64,000 nucleotides of DNA from SFWF01 sp045591645 (lineage in GTDB: Bacteria > Bacillota > Clostridia > Oscillospirales > Acutalibacteraceae), in NCBI GenBank assembly GCA_045591645.1, contig JAZNTG010000001.1, positions 1-64,000 on the forward strand, read 5' to 3'. Every line of letters begins with the position of its first letter. Positions within the stretch are counted from its first letter, which is position 1. The notes beneath the pieces were generated by a model, which saw only the letters and a program-made list of their open reading frames with translations, made no database searches and was not told the origin of the DNA. Both the position numbers and the translations under genes were made by a program. This document shows, piece by piece, positions 1-7,498 of this stretch.

Positions 1-809
1 TGTGCAGAAAGTCCCTGATTACCGAGGCCGGCCTTCTCAAGATATGTATAAACAATGTGCTGAACGGTCTTGTTACTTATCCTACGTCTGTTTCTGCTAA
101 TAAATAGAGCGTTTTTATGATCAGCAGGAATGCCCTCATTAGGTCTTACTGCAAGATATTCGGATAGGGAAGAGGTACAGGCTTCATTGAGATAAATAAT
201 ACGTTCTTTGTTGCCTTTACCCAGTATTCTAATCGACCCATCTGAAGTAATATCAGTAATATTGATATTGCATAGCTCAGATAATCGCATTCCGCAGTTC
301 AAAAATAATGTAATAATACAATAATCTCGCTTCGCATTCGGTGAATCGCTATTCTTTACTGAATTCAGTAATTCTAAAGAGTCCTCTAAAGTCAGATGCT
401 TAGGAAGTGAGCTTTTAAGCTTCGGTGCATCGAGCATTTCGGCAGGGTTAGATTCAAGCTGCTGAGTGTGCGATGTGAGATACTTAAAAAACTGTCGCAA
501 AGTAGATACCTTACGGGCTCTGGTCGTAGAATTGTTACTGCGATCGTTTTTACAATAAACCAGAAATGAATGAATGTCATAGGTTGAAACAGAGCGTACC
601 AACTCTAAATCAACATCAGAAATATCAATTTTTTCAAATTCCTCGTTTAATGGAATTTTTCCTTTAATAAGTTTAATGTATCTAAAAAAAGTTATAAGAT
701 CACGGTAATACTCGTTAACCGTAGAAGACGATTTATTTTTAATAGCTTCATTATAGACCAAGAACTGTCTGATGATCTCAGGAGAATCAGCAACATAGTT
801 AAGATTCAA
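1..809 (-). CDS. Tyrosine recombinase (phage/ICE-type integrase), C-terminus beyond left edge
   Basis: The minus strand is open from a TTG start at 809 to the window edge, about 269 codons, so the gene is cut off. A GGAG sits at 818-821, eight bases before the TTG; no ATG lies in frame upstream. The N-terminal half is a SAM-like core-binding domain (start NLNYVADSPE). The catalytic domain holds CGMRLSEL, which carries the first catalytic Arg, and GKGNKERII, which carries the beta-hairpin Lys. The HxxRH and Tyr motifs would lie off the edge, since the visible part ends LSAH. It is a XerC/XerD-like site-specific recombinase. A tRNA-Pro and a decayed gene lie upstream, which fits an integrated element entering from the left. 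Family is clear; whether it is an element integrase or a host Xer paralogue is open. Confidence 0.85.
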   Translation of the reverse strand, partial: MNLNYVADSPEIIRQFLVYNEAIKNKSSSTVNEYYRDLITFFRYIKLIKGKIPLNEEFEKIDISDVDLELVRSVSTYDIHSFLVYCKNDRSNNSTTRARKVSTLRQFFKYLTSHTQQLESNPAEMLDAPKLKSSLPKHLTLEDSLELLNSVKNSDSPNAKRDYCIITLFLNCGMRLSELCNINITDITSDGSIRILGKGNKERIIYLNEACTSSLSEYLAVRPNEGIPADHKNALFISRNRRRISNKTVQHIVYTYLEKAGLGNQGLSA

Positions 810-858
810 AAAATCAACTCCAATAATACATAGTATATAAATATGTTGAATCAGTTGT

Positions 859-878
859 TGTGGGCATTAATACCCACA
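859..878. repeat. 20-bp near-perfect palindrome in integrase leader
   Basis: TGTGGG and CCCACA arms surround an ATTAAT centre with one mismatched pair. It lies between the predicted transcription start and the start codon of the recombinase gene, so it could be an operator or a leader hairpin. Confidence 0.6.
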
Positions 879-901
879 CAAACCACCTATCAACCTCCCT
901 T

Positions 902-931
902 AATTATACAAAACATTTATTTTGTATAATT
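902..931. repeat. Perfect 12-bp inverted repeat downstream of integrase promoter
   Basis: AATTATACAAAA at 902-913 is matched by TTTTGTATAATT at 920-931 with a 6-base spacer. It starts just after the predicted -10 box on the minus strand and would cover the transcription start. The position fits a repressor operator; this is inference from position and symmetry only. Confidence 0.65.
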
Positions 932-943
932 GGGTATGTTTTT

Positions 944-972
944 ATTATACTCCCTTTTGGGGAGTCTGTCAA
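944..972 (-). promoter_or_regulatory. Consensus sigma-A promoter of the recombinase gene with palindromic spacer
   Basis: On the minus strand TTGACA (972-967) and TATAAT (949-944) are separated by exactly 17 bases. The spacer itself contains CTCCCC-AAAA-GGGAG, an inverted repeat, so a repressor could sit between the two boxes. Confidence 0.8.
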
Positions 973-988
973 GTTGATTTTACCTCCT

Positions 989-1400
989 TTAAGCAGATTT
1001 TATAAATTGCTGAAGCTCGTCGAGCTGACCTTTATCGCTTAAGGACATCAAACAGAAAATATCTTTTGTGAATTCTTTAAATGCTTCTCTGCGAGTCTTT
1101 CGGATAATAGGCTCAAGATGATATCTCGTATATTGGAGATGCTCATCTATTCATTAATATCATATTATATCTTCTCTTTCTTGGTCGTCATAGGTGCAAT
1201 TAAACAAAGGTGTGTTCTTTACCCCTAAAATTTCGATTCTGATCATTTCTTGACTAGATTTAGAAAAGATCCTATCAGACTATTATAATAGCTCTCACTC
1301 AAAATTTCGCCATTTTCGTTCTTGGTATTTACATTAATCATATAGTTAATCTCGATGAGATGCTTCCTACGTACCTGCTCCACAGGATTGGCTCCTACAA
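989..1400 (-). pseudogene. Decayed coding remnant between integrase promoter and tRNA-Pro
   Basis: Two protein-like minus-strand stretches remain in different frames. One (about 1400 to 1243) reads ...VEQVRRKHLIEINYMIN... and stops. The other, ending in a TAA at 989, reads ...LQYTRYHLEPIIRKTRREA...LDELQQFIKSA. Several stops lie between them and no single frame joins them. I do not recognise the family. The stretch from 810 to 988 holds only the integrase leader and promoter. A residue of an inserted element is the simplest reading. Confidence 0.4.
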
Positions 1401-1408
1401 TACAAAAG

Positions 1409-1446
1409 ATTAAAAGGAACCAACCTAAAGGTCGATTCCTTTTAAT
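1409..1446 (-). terminator. Rho-independent terminator of tRNA-Pro
   Basis: ATTAAAAGGAA (1409-1419) and TTCCTTTTAAT (1436-1446) form a perfect 11-bp stem directly after the tRNA 3' end, followed on the minus strand by a T-rich CTTTTGT. Confidence 0.75.
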
Positions 1447-1524
1447 TGGTCCGAGTGACAGGAGTCGAACCTGCGGCCTCTTGAACCCCATTCAAGCGCT
1501 CTACCAAACTGAGCCACACCCGGA
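1447..1524 (-). tRNA. tRNA-Pro(GGG)
   Basis: The minus strand folds as a full cloverleaf: acceptor TCCGGGT with ACTCGGA (one G-U), D-arm GGCTCAGTTTGG, anticodon stem CTTGA/TCAAG around the loop ATGGGGT giving anticodon GGG, T-loop GGTTCGACTCC, and an encoded CCA at 1447-1449. A tRNA next to a recombinase gene is a typical integration target, but no duplicated 3' end is visible in this window. Confidence 0.95.
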
Positions 1525-1556
1525 TAAATTATGTAGTTTTTGCTAACGCGAATGCT

Positions 1557-1585
1557 ATTATAACACAAACATTTAAAAAAATCAA
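1557..1585 (-). promoter_or_regulatory. Promoter of tRNA-Pro
   Basis: Minus-strand TTGATT (1585-1580) and TATAAT (1562-1557) are spaced by 17 bases, 33 bases upstream of the tRNA. Confidence 0.65.
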
Positions 1586-1589
1586 GAAG

Positions 1590-1621
1590 AAAATGCCGAC
1601 ATTTTAATATATCGGCATTTT
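1590..1621 (-). terminator. Terminator downstream of ptsH
   Basis: AAAATGCCGA and TCGGCATTTT form a 10-bp stem with a 12-base loop, starting seven bases after the ptsH stop codon. T-rich sequence flanks the hairpin on both sides, so it may work in either direction. Confidence 0.75.
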
Positions 1622-1627
1622 TTTATT

Positions 1628-1891
1628 TTAGTCGTTAAAACCGCTCTCAACAAGATCTACAAGAGCATTCAATGCTGCCTCTTCATCCGAGCCGTCAACT
1701 ATGATACGGATCTTTGTACCGCCCACGATTCCAAGCGAAAGAACGCCGAGAAGACTCTTAGCATTTACGCGTCTATCTTCTTTTTCTACCCATACAGAGG
1801 ACTTGAACTCATTAGCCTTCTGAATAAAGAAGGTCGCAGGTCTTGCGTGAAGTCCTACCTGATTATTGATAACAACATCTTTAACGCACAT
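1628..1891 (-). CDS. ptsH: HPr, phosphocarrier protein of the PTS
   Basis: This is an 87-residue HPr, the usual length. It passes phosphate from enzyme I to sugar-specific EIIA proteins through His15, seen in GLHARPA. Ser46 is present in NAKSLLGV, the site that HPr kinase phosphorylates in Firmicutes so that HPr can act with CcpA in catabolite repression. Keeping both residues argues for true HPr rather than Crh, which lacks His15. It has its own promoter and terminator and is not joined to ptsI here. The start follows GAGGAG at a normal distance. Confidence 0.96.
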   Translation of the reverse strand: MCVKDVVINNQVGLHARPATFFIQKANEFKSSVWVEKEDRRVNAKSLLGVLSLGIVGGTKIRIIVDGSDEEAALNALVDLVESGFND

Positions 1892-1965
1892 AATAAATAC
1901 TCCTCAATCAATTTCGAAAATAACTTAAATTTGAGTATAACACCACAGAATGATGATTTGTAACT

Positions 1966-1993
1966 ATTATACCACAATATATTCCACAGTCAA
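1966..1993 (-). promoter_or_regulatory. Promoter of ptsH
   Basis: Minus-strand TTGACT (1993-1988) and TATAAT (1971-1966) with a 16-base spacer, about 75 bases upstream of the ptsH start. Confidence 0.7.
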
Positions 1994-2097
1994 TTATAAA
2001 AATTCAAGTTCTCTTTTTCATCCAAAACAGTTAAAATTTAATCTTTTCATTTTGTGCAAATTGTCACAATGTGTGGATAATTATTGAGCACTATGAA

Positions 2098-2832
2098 TTA
2101 TTCCACGACCAAATTCTTAATTAGTTTCCTTTCTGTTTCGGTTAGCTCCGCCTTTTCTAACATATCAGGGCGTCGTTTTGCCGTTTCCTCGATAGCTTTT
2201 TCTCTCCGCCATTTTTTAATATTAGCGTGGTGTCCGCTTAGCAGTACCTCAGGCACACGAATATCGTTCCAAACTTCCGGCTTTGTATACTGCGGATATT
2301 CAAGTAAACCGTCAAAGTGGCTCTCATCTGTAAAGCAAATATCGTCCGCAAGCACACCCGGTAGCATTCTGCAGATGGCATCAGCGACAACCAGTGCGGG
2401 AAGCTCCCCGCCCGTAAGAACAAAATCGCCTACCGAAATTTCTTCATCAACTATTGTTTCAATAATCCGCTCATCTATACCTTCATAATGTCCGCATAGT
2501 AAGACTATTCTGTCTTTTTTTGAAAGCTCGACTGCTTTTTTCTGATCAAAGGTCTTTCCCTTTGGTGAAAGATAGATAAGATGCGGCTTTTCATCGGTAT
2601 CCTTATCGAAAAGAGAATTGTAGCAATTATATATGGGGGTAGCAGACATAACCATTCCCATACCTCCGCCGTACGGAGTATCGTCCACCTTATTATGCTT
2701 ATTACCCGAATAATCGCGGATGTTACGGCAGTTTATTTCGACCTTACCTGCCTTACGTGCTCTTCCGATAATGCTCTCAGACAAAACTGCTTCGCACATA
2801 TCGGGGAAAAGGGTCATTATATCAATCCTCAT
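2098..2832 (-). CDS. trmD: tRNA (guanine(37)-N1)-methyltransferase TrmD
   Basis: TrmD methylates N1 of G37 beside the anticodon in tRNAs reading CNN codons, using SAM, and so prevents +1 frameshifts. The protein begins MRIDIMTLFPDM and carries the SPOUT trefoil-knot region: YLSPKGKTFDQ, LLCGHYEGIDERI and EISVGDFVLTGGELPA. I chose the ATG at 2832 (244 aa) because AAAGGGGA precedes it at 9 bases; a TTG two codons earlier is possible. It overlaps the end of rimM by 11 bases and is the last gene of the ylxM-ffh-rpsP operon. Confidence 0.97.
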   Translation of the reverse strand: MRIDIMTLFPDMCEAVLSESIIGRARKAGKVEINCRNIRDYSGNKHNKVDDTPYGGGMGMVMSATPIYNCYNSLFDKDTDEKPHLIYLSPKGKTFDQKKAVELSKKDRIVLLCGHYEGIDERIIETIVDEEISVGDFVLTGGELPALVVADAICRMLPGVLADDICFTDESHFDGLLEYPQYTKPEVWNDIRVPEVLLSGHHANIKKWRREKAIEETAKRRPDMLEKAELTETERKLIKNLVVE

Positions 2833-3337
2833 CGTCAAATATCCCCTTTAAAGGCTTGATTATTATTTTCTCGGCGTCAATATCAACCGATTTCACGATG
2901 TCTGGTATGTTCGGAATAAGGTATTCCCTGCCGGCTCTTTCAATATGCCAGACGTCATTTGCCCCTGTCTGAGAGACTTCGCTGATACGCCCCAGAAGTT
3001 CACCAGTATTCTCATCATATACGCTGCAGCCGATAAGGTCTTCAATAAAATATCTGCCTTCTTCAAGTTTTACGTCATTTCTATCTATATAAAGGACTCT
3101 GTTGCGGAAGCTCTCTGCCTGCTCGATAGTATCCACGCCCTTGATTGAGGCTATGACGATATTGCCGTGCGGCTTTGATGAGATTATGCGAACAGCTTCT
3201 TTTCCGTTTTCGTCTAAATAAAGCTTTTTAAAGGAACAAAGAAACTCAGGTGAGTCGCACCAAGGCTGGATGCGCACCTGACCGCGGATGCCGTGTGTTC
3301 CTACTATTTTTCCTGTTTCAAGATAATGCTTTTTCAT
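2822..3337 (-). CDS. rimM: Ribosome maturation factor RimM
   Basis: RimM binds S19 and helps process 16S rRNA during 30S assembly. The 171-residue protein begins MKKHYLETGKIVGTHGIRGQVRI, typical of the N-terminal beta-barrel, and carries the PRC-barrel half with YFIEDLIGCSVYDENTGELLG and YLIPNIPDIV. The start at 3337 has GGAGATTTTT before the ATG; an upstream in-frame start has no ribosome site. It lies between khpA and trmD, the usual order rpsP-khpA-rimM-trmD. A strong hairpin separates it from khpA. Confidence 0.96.
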   Translation of the reverse strand: MKKHYLETGKIVGTHGIRGQVRIQPWCDSPEFLCSFKKLYLDENGKEAVRIISSKPHGNIVIASIKGVDTIEQAESFRNRVLYIDRNDVKLEEGRYFIEDLIGCSVYDENTGELLGRISEVSQTGANDVWHIERAGREYLIPNIPDIVKSVDIDAEKIIIKPLKGIFDDED

Positions 3338-3391
3338 AAAAATCTCCGTTTTTATATTGTTGGCGTAAGTCAACACCTTAATTCTGCATTA

Positions 3392-3427
3392 AGATAAAGC
3401 CCTCATATTAAAATGAGGGCTTTATCT
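3392..3427 (-). terminator. 15-bp perfect hairpin between khpA and rimM (attenuator or processing site)
   Basis: AGATAAAGCCCTCAT and its exact complement at 3413-3427 form a 15-bp stem with a 6-base loop one base after the khpA stop codon. The minus-strand 3' side reads TTTATCTTAAT and lacks a clean U-run, so a partial terminator or RNA processing/stability element inside the operon is more likely than a full stop. Confidence 0.6.
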
Positions 3428-3428
3428 A

Positions 3429-3662
3429 TTAGTCGATTTCGACCATAATCTTCTCGTTATTTCTGTTTGCTGCTGCGCGCATTACGGTACGGATAGCCTT
3501 AGCTATTCTTCCCTGCTTGCCGATTACTCGACCCATATCACCTTCAGCAACATGAAGATGGTAAACGATAACACCCTCTTCATTGGGCTCGTCAACTGTT
3601 ATGCTGATCTGGTCGGGATTTTCAACAAGTCCCGATGCGATAGACTTTAACAATTCCTGCAT
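3429..3662 (-). CDS. khpA: KH-domain RNA-binding protein KhpA
   Basis: This is a 77-residue single KH-domain protein of the KhpA/YlqC family, which with KhpB binds many RNAs and affects cell elongation and division in Firmicutes. The GxxG loop is visible as VIGKQGRIAKAIR at about residues 48-60. It sits 17 bases after rpsP in the standard rpsP-khpA-rimM-trmD order. AGGATTTTTTT precedes the ATG. Family assignment is firm; the role is taken from homologues. Confidence 0.93.
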   Translation of the reverse strand: MQELLKSIASGLVENPDQISITVDEPNEEGVIVYHLHVAEGDMGRVIGKQGRIAKAIRTVMRAAANRNNEKIMVEID

Positions 3663-3679
3663 AAAAAAATCCTCCGAAA

Positions 3680-3922
3680 TTAGATGATTTCAGCTTTTTT
3701 AAGAAGAGCCTTAACGGTATCAGTGGGCTGAGCGCCGTTAGCGATCCACTTCTTAGCCTTCTCGCCGTCAATGTTAACTGCAGCGGGATCCTTAGTAGGA
3801 TCATAGGTTCCGATCTCCTCGATGAAACGACCGTCTCTCGGATATCTCGAATCTGCTACAACTACACGGTAGAAAGGTGCCTTCTTAGCACCAAGTCTGC
3901 GAAGTCTGATTTTAACTGCCAT
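3680..3922 (-). CDS. rpsP: Ribosomal protein bS16
   Basis: The 80-residue protein begins MAVKIRLRRLGAKKAPFYR and contains VVVADSRYPRDGRFIEEIGTYDP, the bS16 signature. bS16 stabilises the central and 5' domains of 16S rRNA in the 30S subunit. A GGAGGTG ribosome site precedes the ATG. It follows ffh and precedes khpA. Confidence 0.98.
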   Translation of the reverse strand: MAVKIRLRRLGAKKAPFYRVVVADSRYPRDGRFIEEIGTYDPTKDPAAVNIDGEKAKKWIANGAQPTDTVKALLKKAEII

Positions 3923-3975
3923 TTGTATACACCTCCGAAAAAATAACTTAGTTTGTATTAAAAAGAGTTGCCCCT

Positions 3976-5328
3976 TTAAAATCCTTTAAAGCCACCAAAA
4001 CCTTTTGGCAAGCCTCTGCCGCCCATACGTTTAGCGAAGCCTTTGTTATTCATCTGCTTGAACATTTTTTTCATCTGCTCATACTGACGCATAAGTCGGT
4101 TGACCTCTTCGACCGAGGTGCCGCTGCCCGCGGCGATTCTGCGTCTGCGCGATGCATTGAGCAAATCAGGCTTTTCGCGCTCCTTTTTGGTCATAGACTT
4201 TATGATAGCCTCAACGCGGAGCATAGCGCGCTCGTCAATATCGGCATCCTTTATCTGATTGCCGACACCCGGCATCATAGCGAGAACATCCTTTATATTG
4301 CCCATTTTCTTTATTTGCTGGAACTGCGCTAGCAGATCGTTCATATCGAACTTATTTTCCTGTAGCTTTTTAGCAGTTTCAAGTGCCTGTTTTTCGTCTA
4401 TTTCACTCTCGACCTTTTCAATCAGAGAGAGCATATCTCCCATACCAAGGATACGGGAAGCCATACGGTCGGGATGAAATTCATCAAGATCGTCTATTTT
4501 TTCGCCGACACCAGCAAACATAATCGGCTTGCCTGTTACCGCTCTGACCGAGAGTGCGGCACCGCCTCTTGTATCGCCATCAAGCTTTGTAAGGATAACT
4601 CCGTCAATCTCTAACTGTTCGTTGAAAGCCTTTGCAATATTTACCGAGTCCTGACCGATCATCGAGTCGATAACAAGTAAAATATTGTTTACCGTTACAG
4701 CCTTTGTAATACGGGATAGCTCATCCATAAGCTCAGTATCGATATGAAGTCTGCCTGCGGTATCGAGTATCAGATAATCGTGTCCGTAGTCTCGCGCGTA
4801 TTTAACTGCGTCGACCGCGGTCTTTTCGGGCTTCTGTGTTCCCTTTTCAAAAACGGGAACGCTTATCTGCTCGCCAAGGACCTTTAACTGATCTATCGCG
4901 GCAGGTCTGTATATATCACAGGCGACCATCATTGGACGGTGACCGTTCTTTTTTAAAAATCTTGCAAGCTTTGCGGCATGGGTGGTTTTACCTGAACCCT
5001 GCAGACCGCACATCATAATAACCGTGGGTATCCTATCTGATGTCTTGAGTCTGACCTGCTCACTGCCCATTAAAGCAGTCAGCTCATCGCGGACTATCTT
5101 TACTACCATCTGTGCGGGAGTCAGGCTGTCCATAACCTTTTCGCCAATGCACTTTTCAGCGACGGTATTGGTGAAATCCTTTGCTACCTTATAGTTTACG
5201 TCGGCTTCAAGGAGCGCAAGGCGCACCTCACGCATAACGTCACGAACGTCCTGCTCACGGAGCTTTCCCTTAGAGCGCAGGCGTTTGAAGACGCCGCTAA
5301 GCTTATCGGAAAGACTGTCAAATGCCAT
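3976..5328 (-). CDS. ffh: Signal recognition particle protein Ffh (SRP54)
   Basis: Ffh binds signal peptides on ribosomes and, with 4.5S/6S RNA and FtsY, delivers membrane and secreted proteins to the translocon. The 450-residue protein has the N domain (MAFDSLSDKLSGVFKRL), the GTPase domain with GLQGSGKTTHAAKLA at about 108-122, DTAGR and TKLDGDTRGG, and the Met-rich M domain at the C-terminus (MRQYEQMKKMFKQM). The length is normal. It follows ylxM by 15 bases and GGAGTTGAG stands before the ATG. Confidence 0.98.
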   Translation of the reverse strand: MAFDSLSDKLSGVFKRLRSKGKLREQDVRDVMREVRLALLEADVNYKVAKDFTNTVAEKCIGEKVMDSLTPAQMVVKIVRDELTALMGSEQVRLKTSDRIPTVIMMCGLQGSGKTTHAAKLARFLKKNGHRPMMVACDIYRPAAIDQLKVLGEQISVPVFEKGTQKPEKTAVDAVKYARDYGHDYLILDTAGRLHIDTELMDELSRITKAVTVNNILLVIDSMIGQDSVNIAKAFNEQLEIDGVILTKLDGDTRGGAALSVRAVTGKPIMFAGVGEKIDDLDEFHPDRMASRILGMGDMLSLIEKVESEIDEKQALETAKKLQENKFDMNDLLAQFQQIKKMGNIKDVLAMMPGVGNQIKDADIDERAMLRVEAIIKSMTKKEREKPDLLNASRRRRIAAGSGTSVEEVNRLMRQYEQMKKMFKQMNNKGFAKRMGGRGLPKGFGGFKGF

Positions 5329-5343
5329 ACTCTCAACTCCTTC

Positions 5344-5649
5344 TTAAAGGTTATCCACAAGTTGTGCAAGAGTATTTACATCGCTCTCGCCTGCCGCTAC
5401 CTTTTCAAAAGCGGCTTTAAGCTCTTCACTTTTTTTACAAAAGCCAAGCTTTGTTTCGAGGTCTATAAGCGCAGCTTCGCTTCTCTTTACAAAGTCGCTC
5501 GCTCCCTGACGGGTCATCCCCTCGTTCTCTGCAATTTCAGAAAGAGAGAGGTCGCAATTATAATAACCATCGAGTATCCTCTGCTGTTTGTCAGACAGTG
5601 CCGCACCGTAGCGCTCAAGCAGCTTTGAAACCTCTAAATTTACTGCCAA
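5344..5649 (-). CDS. ylxM: YlxM family DNA-binding protein (SRP operon)
   Basis: YlxM is a small helix-turn-helix protein, sigma-70 region 4-like, that is co-transcribed with ffh in Gram-positive bacteria; in streptococci it modulates SRP. The HTH reads LSLSEIAENEGMTRQGASDFVKRSE. I place the start at the TTG at 5649 (101 aa), nine bases after AGAGGAA. An in-frame ATG at 5685 gives 113 aa, but it lies at the predicted transcription start of the promoter at 5689-5717, so it should not be translated. First gene of the ylxM-ffh-rpsP-khpA-rimM-trmD operon. Confidence 0.9.
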   Translation of the reverse strand: MAVNLEVSKLLERYGAALSDKQQRILDGYYNCDLSLSEIAENEGMTRQGASDFVKRSEAALIDLETKLGFCKKSEELKAAFEKVAAGESDVNTLAQLVDNL

Positions 5650-5688
5650 AACGCTCACTTCCTCTGTAAAGTTTTTTACTTGCATGCT

Positions 5689-5717
5689 ATTTTAACACAG
5701 AACAAGGTGTTTGTCAA
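5689..5717 (-). promoter_or_regulatory. Promoter of the ylxM-ffh-rpsP-trmD operon
   Basis: Minus-strand TTGACA (5717-5712) and TAAAAT (5694-5689) with a 17-base spacer. The predicted start near 5682 rules out the longest ylxM reading. Confidence 0.78.
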
Positions 5718-5763
5718 GCATTTTTCTTTACAGCTATTCGCTTGTACGAGCCGTCAAACTATT

Positions 5764-6633
5764 CTAAACACCGCTTAGATCAAACTCAGGAATACATTCC
5801 CCGCATGCGCTTTTCAGCGACTGAATGTAAATCTCACTAAAGCTTTTATCAACACAAGCTTCAATAACCTTCTCGTACTCACGTTTAGTAATTCTGCGAT
5901 TGATCTCAGGATAGCTTTCCGCCTTATACATAGGTACATACTGACTCATAAGCGAAAAATATATATCAGGTGTGTTTTTGCTCAGAAATTTTATAATTTC
6001 TATAGCATCATTTGTACATTGCGGTAAAAGCATATGGCGTACAATAATACCCTTTTGCATAATCCCTTCCCTGTCAAGAGCGGGCTTTCCTTTGATTTCA
6101 TATGCGCGCTTTATAACAGCAGACGCTACATCAAAATAATCGTCACATTTTGCGTATCTTTTTGATTTTTCCTTGGAAAAGAATTTAAAATCAAACAGAT
6201 ATACATCAAAAATATCTTCTTCGATCACTTTTATGTCCTCATATCCGCTGCAATTGTATACAAGCGGTATTTTAGGCTTATAAAGCGACAGAGCATCTTT
6301 TATTGCTGCTATATAATGGCTTGGAGTTACGAGATTAATGTTGTGAGCGCCTGAATCTTCAAGCTCTTTAAATATTTCAGCAAGCCTACCGACGCTGATA
6401 TCCTTTCCATAGCATTGGTGGCTTATATCGTAGTTCTGACAGAATACGCATTTGAGTGAACAGCCGCTAAAAAATACTGTTCCTGAACCGTTTGTACCGC
6501 TGATACACGGCTCTTCTCCAAAATGCAGACCTACTCTGGCAACTCTGGGCAGTAAAGGTACCTGACAAAGTCCGAATTTTCCCTCATCTCTCGCAGCATT
6601 ACATCTGCGAGGACAGTCATTACACAGTAACAT
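5764..6633 (-). CDS. Radical SAM protein, PflA/PflX-like (COG1313 type)
   Basis: The 289-residue protein has an N-terminal Cys cluster (LLCNDCPRRCNAARDEGKFGLC) and a radical SAM motif CSLKCVFCQNY (CxxxCxxC) at about residues 58-65. SAM cleavage at the 4Fe-4S cluster is expected. This resembles the PflX/COG1313 group related to pyruvate formate-lyase activating enzymes, with no known substrate. There is no PFL-like gene in the window to be its partner. It overlaps the upstream exonuclease gene by 14 bases and so is probably co-translated with typA and the exonuclease. Family firm, function unknown. Confidence 0.88.
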   Translation of the reverse strand: MLLCNDCPRRCNAARDEGKFGLCQVPLLPRVARVGLHFGEEPCISGTNGSGTVFFSGCSLKCVFCQNYDISHQCYGKDISVGRLAEIFKELEDSGAHNINLVTPSHYIAAIKDALSLYKPKIPLVYNCSGYEDIKVIEEDIFDVYLFDFKFFSKEKSKRYAKCDDYFDVASAVIKRAYEIKGKPALDREGIMQKGIIVRHMLLPQCTNDAIEIIKFLSKNTPDIYFSLMSQYVPMYKAESYPEINRRITKREYEKVIEACVDKSFSEIYIQSLKSACGECIPEFDLSGV

Positions 6634-7498
6634 TCTCTTTTTGTCCTTCTGCGGTCATTACAGGCAAAATTCTCTTTTTAACAATTAGCTTGTCATAGGT
6701 CTGCTTAAAAGAGATCATAGACTTGAGCTTTGTATTACAGGCGGTACAGTGAAATGTGGCTCTGTGCCAATTGCTAAAAAATTTCCACTTTCCTTTTCTT
6801 TCTGCCAGATTATTGCAAACGGGACAGTGAAAACGTAGATATGCAGGATCTATCCGCTTGTCCTTTATATTCTTTAAATAATAGGATTTAAAGGTAATCC
6901 TTCTGTAGAAATCTCCGTTATGAGTATCTTTAATATTACGCTTAAAGCGATCTTCATTATATGTTTTTTTCAAAATGAGCGCAGCAACGTAAGAATCGTC
7001 ACGTGCCGTGTGTAGGTCAAACTCACCGGTAGATATATCAAGCATAATCGCCGCGTTTATAAGTGAAATCTGGTTGTTTATCTGAATACCTGTAAGCTTT
7101 AACTCACTCTGAACATAAGTTTGAAGATCAAGATAGCGTGAAATTTTGACTGTTTCCTTTAGCTCAAAGGTTTTAGAGTTGTCAACTATAGCATACAGAT
7201 CGGAATTACTCCAGGTCATAGTAACACTGTCATCAGGAGCCCATTTATTGTATGCCTTCACTGCCTCAGCCAAGGGAATACCGTTCATCATTTCATCATT
7301 AGTGATGCCCGTCAGCTTAATGACCTTACTGCTGAGCTTATGGGTAAGAGCGGACTTTACAGTAACCTGAAAGCTGTCAGTGAGGTTAAGGTTATCGTCA
7401 AGACGTACTGCACCTATCTGCAATATCTCATTAATAAACTTGTTCTCTTTTTTGTGATATACAGTATTCCATTCCAGATCAAGAATAATATAGTTCAT
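6620..7498 (-). CDS. DEDDh-type 3'-5' exonuclease with C-terminal zinc ribbon
   Basis: The 292-residue protein opens with MNYIILDLEWNT, giving the DxE of exonuclease motif I, and has HTARDDSYVAALIL near residue 163 for the HxxxxD motif, so it is a DnaQ/RNase T-fold 3'-5' exonuclease. A C-terminal zinc ribbon has CPVCNN and CTACNT, which may bind nucleic acid. Its ATG overlaps the typA stop (TAATG), and its end overlaps the radical SAM gene, so the three form one translation-coupled unit. Substrate (DNA or RNA) cannot be told from sequence. Confidence 0.87.
   Translation of the reverse strand: MNYIILDLEWNTVYHKKENKFINEILQIGAVRLDDNLNLTDSFQVTVKSALTHKLSSKVIKLTGITNDEMMNGIPLAEAVKAYNKWAPDDSVTMTWSNSDLYAIVDNSKTFELKETVKISRYLDLQTYVQSELKLTGIQINNQISLINAAIMLDISTGEFDLHTARDDSYVAALILKKTYNEDRFKRNIKDTHNGDFYRRITFKSYYLKNIKDKRIDPAYLRFHCPVCNNLAERKGKWKFFSNWHRATFHCTACNTKLKSMISFKQTYDKLIVKKRILPVMTAEGQKENVTV

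Noticed and set aside
860..1042. 60-codon plus-strand frame over the integrase promoter
   Set aside because: It reads through the three palindromes and the opposite-strand promoter; no ribosome site.
1243..1491. 82-codon minus-strand frame running from tRNA-Pro into the decayed gene
   Set aside because: Its first third lies in the tRNA and its terminator, so it cannot be a gene as read; only the part below 1400 looks protein-like.
2072..2080. Perfect DnaA box TTATCCACA (minus), another at 5351-5359 inside ylxM
   Set aside because: Two single 9-mers in 64 kb are expected by chance; there is no cluster, AT-rich unwinding region or dnaA gene.
2084..2488. 134-codon plus-strand frame opposite trmD and similar long antisense frames (for example 50046-50792 opposite mutS2)
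   Set aside because: They mirror conserved genes and show no family motif or ribosome site; they are shadows of codon use.
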